From Candidatus Opitulatrix cubana (GTDB lineage Bacteria; Actinomycetota; Actinomycetes; Actinomycetales; Bifidobacteriaceae): a DNA stretch of 25,596 nucleotides. The stretch lies in NCBI GenBank assembly GCA_031283665.1, contig JAITBJ010000044.1:1-25596 (forward strand). The letters run 5' to 3'. The notes beneath the pieces were generated by a model. That model did not search any database. It saw nothing but the letters and a program-made list of their open reading frames with translations, and had not been told where the DNA came from. This document shows, in pieces, positions 21,597 to 25,596 of this stretch (position 1 is its first letter; every line of letters starts with the position of its first letter). Position numbers and translations under genes: made by a program.

Positions 21597-24128
21597 CTAT
21601 TTTACTTTATGGGAATAAACTCGTGTAATTCCATCACCTTTCATAGTCACACCATATAAAGTATCAGCTACTTCCATAGTAGACTTTTGATGCGTGATAA
21701 TCATAAGCTGACTAGATGATTTTAGAGTTTCAAAAAGCTTTAAAACTCTTTGCAAGTTCACATCATCTAATGCGGCTTCCACCTCATCTAAAATATAAAA
21801 TGGTGATGGACGAGCTTTGAAAATAGCCACTAACATAGCAAGAGCTATTAAGGACCTTTCTCCGCCTGACATAAGATTCAGGCTTATCATTTTCTTCCCC
21901 TCTGGAGAAGCTATCACATCTATGCCAGCACCATTTTCAGAATCAGTCAAAACCAATTTACCAGCGCCGCCTGGAAAAAGCTGCTGAAAAATCTTATCAA
22001 ACTCTCTAGCAGTGTCATCAAATGCAAGATTGAAGCTTGCGTCAATTTTCTCTTCTAAATCTGAAATAATCTTTTTAAGATTCACACGCGTTTTCTCTAA
22101 ATCATTATACTGATCAGATAAATATGTATAACGCTCTTGAATAGATTCATATTCTTCTAATGCAAGCGGGTTTACTCTTCCAAGTCGCGCTAATTTCACT
22201 GTCAGCTTATCAAGAGCTAAAAGATAATCTGCTTTTTGATTATCATCTAGAGGAAAAGAAATTGAACTGTTTTCTTTCTCAAGTTCCTCAATAGCAGCTC
22301 CAAGACTTTCAACAGCTTTAGCCCTGAACGAGTTTAGGGTCATTTCAAGTTCACTTTTTTGCAAATCTATTTTATGAGTAGCATCTTTATTCGAATTAAG
22401 CTTTTCATTTATTTTATCTATTTTATTTCTCAATTTTGAAATATGACTATCAGAAGAAAGCACTGTTTTAGAGACTTCAGTTCTTTCTAACTCTATATCA
22501 GATATTTTTTTATTAACAGCATCTAAATTTTTATCAGCATCTTCTAATTGAGCTTTTAGCTTTTTCACATTTTCAGCAGTTTGCATCTCTTGCTCTTGCA
22601 TAATTTTCTTCTGCTGCTCTTTTAGTTTAGAAAGCTCTTTATTTTCAGCACTTATAAGCAGTTCTAATTTCTCTTGGATTTCTGCTTGATTTGATAAATC
22701 CTGCTTTGCGGCTAAATAAACCTCTTCAAGGGTCTCCATATTTTCATACGACTGAAACATCTGTGAAGAAATAATTATATCTCCATTTAGCAAACACGCA
22801 AAATCAGTACCCTTTTTCAATAAATGCTTTTTTGCATTGTCTATATTATCAAACACGAAAAATCTATCTGCAATGCTTTTAATTATACCGGCAAAATCAG
22901 ACTCATTATTTATAGCGCCTATTTGAGAAAGAGATTTTTCAGGATGCTTTTCATACCAACTGCTCAAAAACTTTTTATCTAAAAAGCCCTTTGCAATGCT
23001 AAAATCATTGTCGCTATCAGCATCAAGCGTAAGAGATAAAGTGTCTATTTTTGATTTTAGAGATGCTATTTTAGTTTCGCCTTTATGATGTTTTTGAATT
23101 TTTTCTTCAAGGCTCTTTTCTATTTTTTCAATATCTTCAAGCAGTTTTTTATCTGCAGAGCTAACTGGAGCAAACGGTTTAGAGCTTTCTAATTTGATCT
23201 TTTCACTTGTTACAGTTATAAATGTCCTAAGCTTCTCTGACTCTAAAATAAGCTCTTGCCAAATCTGATTTATTTTTTGAACCTCTTCTGAGTCATTTGA
23301 TGCAGCAGTTTCTAATTGCAAAACTTCTTTTCTCAATTTATTCATTTCCTCTAAAAGCTGCTTTTGAGTAATAGAGCTTTTTTCAAACTCTTTTACAATA
23401 TCACCTTGCGCAGATTTTGCTTCTATATAATCATCTAATAATAAAATAGATTTTGTAGTCCGTGTTTGATTTTTAATCTCTTCAGACTCTGAAGCAATTT
23501 TGGCTTGACGCTTAAGCGGTCCGGCTTGCTTTTTAAGCTCTTCCACAATATCATTTAAGCGGGTCATATCTACTAAAATACTATCAAGCTGCCGGACCGC
23601 TTTTTCTTTTCTATAGCGGTAATCTAAAATCCCAGCAGCCTCTTCAATAAAAGCTCGTCTCTTTTCAGGAGGAGCAGACAGCACAGAATCTAATTTTCCC
23701 TGCCCCACAATCACATGCATTTGCCGGCCTAATCCAGCATTCGATAAAAGCTTTTGAATATAATTTAGTCTAACCTGCTCACCGTTCAAAAAATACTGAC
23801 TTGTGCCCTCTCTAAAAATAGCTCTTTTGATTTCCACTTCTGAAAAGTCTATTGGAATCTTCCTGTCTTCATTATCAAATGTGCAAATCACATCTGCTCG
23901 AGATAAACGCTGCTTTGCAGTAGACCCAAAAAATATAATATCATCCATAGAGTTTGCTCTAAGACTTTTTACACCTTGCTCACCTAGGCACCATTCAATA
24001 GCGTCTAATATATTTGATTTTCCGGAGCCATTAGGACCTACTATGCAGCTCACACCCTGCGTAAACTCTAAAGTTATAGGATGTGCAAAAGATTTAAACC
24101 CTTTTACAGTAAGCGATTTTAGGTACAT
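21597..24128 (-). CDS. smc: Chromosome partition protein SMC, unusually short
   Basis: Condensin ATPase that organises and helps segregate the chromosome. N-terminal head: GFKSF, Walker A GPNGSGKSN (31-39), Q-loop region, EEAAGI. C-terminal head: signature LMSGGERSL (752-760), Walker B FYILDEVEAALDD (777-789), switch histidine His813. Between them are two coiled-coil arms (about 170-370 and 460-710) and a hinge-like region (about 375-455); its second half (FFVFDNIDNAKK, TDFACLLNGDIII) matches the end of an actinobacterial SMC hinge, but the first half is much reduced. At 843 residues it is far shorter than the usual 1,150-1,200. Both ATPase halves look intact, so this is probably functional with short arms. 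A leaderless promoter TATACT precedes the ATG. Confidence 0.92.
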   Translation of the reverse strand: MYLKSLTVKGFKSFAHPITLEFTQGVSCIVGPNGSGKSNILDAIEWCLGEQGVKSLRANSMDDIIFFGSTAKQRLSRADVICTFDNEDRKIPIDFSEVEIKRAIFREGTSQYFLNGEQVRLNYIQKLLSNAGLGRQMHVIVGQGKLDSVLSAPPEKRRAFIEEAAGILDYRYRKEKAVRQLDSILVDMTRLNDIVEELKKQAGPLKRQAKIASESEEIKNQTRTTKSILLLDDYIEAKSAQGDIVKEFEKSSITQKQLLEEMNKLRKEVLQLETAASNDSEEVQKINQIWQELILESEKLRTFITVTSEKIKLESSKPFAPVSSADKKLLEDIEKIEKSLEEKIQKHHKGETKIASLKSKIDTLSLTLDADSDNDFSIAKGFLDKKFLSSWYEKHPEKSLSQIGAINNESDFAGIIKSIADRFFVFDNIDNAKKHLLKKGTDFACLLNGDIIISSQMFQSYENMETLEEVYLAAKQDLSNQAEIQEKLELLISAENKELSKLKEQQKKIMQEQEMQTAENVKKLKAQLEDADKNLDAVNKKISDIELERTEVSKTVLSSDSHISKLRNKIDKINEKLNSNKDATHKIDLQKSELEMTLNSFRAKAVESLGAAIEELEKENSSISFPLDDNQKADYLLALDKLTVKLARLGRVNPLALEEYESIQERYTYLSDQYNDLEKTRVNLKKIISDLEEKIDASFNLAFDDTAREFDKIFQQLFPGGAGKLVLTDSENGAGIDVIASPEGKKMISLNLMSGGERSLIALAMLVAIFKARPSPFYILDEVEAALDDVNLQRVLKLFETLKSSSQLMIITHQKSTMEVADTLYGVTMKGDGITRVYSHKVK

Positions 24129-24134
24129 AATAAT

Positions 24135-24140
24135 AGTATA
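24135..24140 (-). promoter_or_regulatory. -10 promoter, leaderless, for smc
   Basis: Minus-strand TATACT, 6 nt (ATTATT), ATG. Shares the 51-nt gap with the divergent ddl promoter. Confidence 0.55.
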
Positions 24141-24164
24141 CTTTTAAAAATAGTTATTTTATAA

Positions 24165-24173
24165 TGGTAGAAT
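24165..24173 (+). promoter_or_regulatory. Extended -10 promoter, leaderless, for ddl
   Basis: TGG-TAGAAT, 6 nt (ATGTTT), ATG at 24180. The rule favours the second of two in-frame ATGs as the start. A separate TATAAT at 24160-24165 is an alternative -10. Confidence 0.5.
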
Positions 24174-24179
24174 ATGTTT

Positions 24180-25211
24180 ATGCGTAAGATTACTAATAAG
24201 GAAGTAATAGGCGTGATTTACGGAGGAAAATCCCCAGAGCATAATGTGTCTATTACTTCTGCAAAAAATATATGCAAAGGTTTGGATGCTGCTGGGTTCG
24301 AAACCGTTCCGTTTTATATAAATGAAAAAGGCAATTGGTTTATACAAAATCCCAATGTACAAAATCCACACGATAAAACTGGCAAATCTCTAACTGATAA
24401 AAACATCATAAAAGAATTAAAAAAAAGTAATAGCGCATTTATAGCCGTTCACGGAAACACCGGTGAAGATGGGCAGATTGCTGGATTTTTGCAAACGCTT
24501 GGAGTAAAATACATAGGCTGTGGCATAGAATCAAGTGCTATATGCTTTGATAAACACAGAACTAAATTAGCGCTTCAAGCTAGAGGAATACCTATTGCAC
24601 CATATCTGCATATAGATATTCGCGATGGATTTTCATTTATTGAAGAATATCTGAATACAAAACTAGATAAAACATTCTTTCCATGCTTTATAAAACCATG
24701 CAGATCAGGCTCTTCTTATGGCGTAACCAAAGCTCAAAACTTTGAAGAAGTACTTAAAGGAATTAAAACTGCTTCAAAATATGACTATTCTATTTTGATT
24801 GAAAAAGCAATAATCGGTCGTGAAATAGAATGTGCTGTAATAGAGGGTGAAACAGCTAATATGCCAAAAATTAGTCTGCCTGCTGAAATAGGGATTCAAA
24901 ATTCAGAAAACTCTTTTTATTCTACAGCTGCAAAATATGAAAATGATTCTGTGCCTCTCACAGCGCCAGCTAATTTAAACACAGAGCAGGTAAAAATTAT
25001 TCAGTCTACCGCTGCTACATCATATGCAGTTTTAGAATGCCAAAGCTTAGCAAGAATAGATATGTTTTTGACTCCCAATAATCAAGCTATTGTAAACGAA
25101 GTAAACACTATTCCCGGATTCACGCCTATTTCACAATATCCTAAAATGTGGGAAGTATCTGGTTTAGATTTATCTAATTTATTAAAAGAGCTTATCAAAA
25201 CTGCTCATTGA
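24180..25211 (+). CDS. ddl: D-alanine-D-alanine ligase
   Basis: Joins two D-alanines for the peptidoglycan stem peptide. VIYGGKSPEHNVSITSA near the N-terminus holds the conserved Glu and Ser that bind the first D-Ala; an ATP-grasp core follows with FIKPCRSGSSYGVTK, EIECAVIEG and SLARIDMFL; NEVNTIPGFTPISQYPKM is the usual C-terminal Mg/ATP and second-substrate motif. 343 residues from the ATG at 24180; another in-frame ATG at 24174 adds two residues. It reads toward mnmA, and the 3' ends overlap by 17 nt. Confidence 0.94.
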   Translation: MRKITNKEVIGVIYGGKSPEHNVSITSAKNICKGLDAAGFETVPFYINEKGNWFIQNPNVQNPHDKTGKSLTDKNIIKELKKSNSAFIAVHGNTGEDGQIAGFLQTLGVKYIGCGIESSAICFDKHRTKLALQARGIPIAPYLHIDIRDGFSFIEEYLNTKLDKTFFPCFIKPCRSGSSYGVTKAQNFEEVLKGIKTASKYDYSILIEKAIIGREIECAVIEGETANMPKISLPAEIGIQNSENSFYSTAAKYENDSVPLTAPANLNTEQVKIIQSTAATSYAVLECQSLARIDMFLTPNNQAIVNEVNTIPGFTPISQYPKMWEVSGLDLSNLLKELIKTAH

Positions 25212-25596
25212 TAGTTTTGCTTTTTTGCAGTTCATTCACAATAGTATAAGACCCAAGAACTTTATCATTGTTATACGCCACAAGTGTTTGCCCGCCTGAA
25301 ACTCCATCTGGCTGAACATCATCTAAAATAAACTCAAACGTTTTTCCTTTATATATTTTTTTCTGAGCAAGAATTGGTTTACTGTGTGCACGAATTTGAA
25401 TAGAACATTTAGAAAAATCATTTTCATAAACAGTATTCTCTTTTGCATAAATCACACTTGCTTCAAGTTCAAACTTTGAACCTACTATTACTGTATTAGT
25501 TTTTGAATCTGTTCTCAAAACATATCTAGGACTTCCATCTTTTGCAGGCGTTTTAATATCTAAACCTTTTCTTTGTCCAACGGTGTAATGAAAATA
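25195..25596 (-). CDS. mnmA: tRNA-specific 2-thiouridylase, C-terminal part (runs off right edge)
   Basis: The last 133 codons are visible and the frame stays open to the window end. The first visible residues, YFHYTVGQRKGLDIKT, contain the GQRKG motif of MnmA, followed by the C-terminal beta-barrel (VLRTDSKTNTVIVG, SIQIRAHSKPI, GVSGGQTLVAYNNDKVLGS) typical of the family. MnmA thiolates U34 of tRNAs for Lys, Glu and Gln, taking sulfur from a cysteine desulfurase like the one at 20420-21577. The catalytic N-terminal half is outside the window. The 3' end overlaps ddl convergently by 17 nt. Confidence 0.9.
   Translation of the reverse strand, partial: YFHYTVGQRKGLDIKTPAKDGSPRYVLRTDSKTNTVIVGSKFELEASVIYAKENTVYENDFSKCSIQIRAHSKPILAQKKIYKGKTFEFILDDVQPDGVSGGQTLVAYNNDKVLGSYTIVNELQKSKTINEQF

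Noticed and set aside
23803..24147. A 114-codon plus-strand frame antisense to smc
   Set aside because: Lies opposite the conserved SMC ATP-binding head, with no family features or promoter; a shadow of smc codon usage.
24174..24179. First of two ATGs as the ddl start
   Set aside because: The second ATG fits the 6-nt spacing to the extended -10 seen at nine other genes; the difference is only two residues, so this is a preference, not proof.

Overview
The window comes from an AT-rich bacterium whose gene content is actinobacterial. It has an MtrA/MtrB-type two-component pair, a degenerate kinase next to trxB (the neighbourhood that carries MurJ/MviN and its pseudokinase in mycobacteria), an actinobacterial-style GlgC, a SixA-type phosphatase, a GCS2-family glutamate-cysteine ligase, and a tRNA-Gln directly upstream of glmU-prs. 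AT richness, dense gene packing and many overlapping stop/start codons suggest a compact, perhaps host-associated genome. I cannot name the species from sequence alone.

Layout. 1-372: start of an unknown membrane or secreted protein (-) and a 44-residue membrane protein (+). 383-3827 (-): tRNA-Gln, glmU, prs, manC, supplying UDP-GlcNAc, PRPP and GDP-mannose. 3913-4443 (+): sixA. 4481-5841 (-): tRNA-Ser(GGA) and glgC. 5990-10772 (-): a very AT-rich run of small unknown genes, nearly all membrane proteins, containing two full and one truncated member of a repeated gene family. 10884-11354 (+): sufU. 11382-16682 (-): mtrA, mtrB, coaE, mscL, nadK and a glutamate-cysteine ligase. 16776-24128 (-): smc, cysteine desulfurase, pseudokinase, trxB, LytR_C-domain protein, galE. 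24180-25211 (+): ddl. 25195 to the right edge (-): the 3' part of mnmA.

Most of the window is housekeeping: nucleotide-sugar and wall precursors (glmU, manC, galE, ddl), cofactors (nadK, coaE, prs), sulfur and thiol chemistry (sufU, desulfurase, mnmA, trxB, glutamate-cysteine ligase), osmotic and envelope signalling (mscL, mtrAB) and chromosome organisation (smc).

The part least like known systems is 5990-10772. Two paralogous proteins share an N-terminal hydrophobic segment, a strongly conserved block and a C-S-x5-Y-x-C motif, but have different Gly/Ala-rich hydrophobic C-termini. Each is followed at once by an overlapping or abutting multi-membrane-pass gene. I read this as a candidate array of membrane-active toxins with membrane immunity partners; that function is inference.

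Two cross-cutting observations: ten start codons lie exactly 6 nt after a -10-like hexamer, pointing to widespread leaderless transcription, and mtrB has no canonical start codon where its reading frame begins, at a junction resembling the prfB +1 frameshift site.
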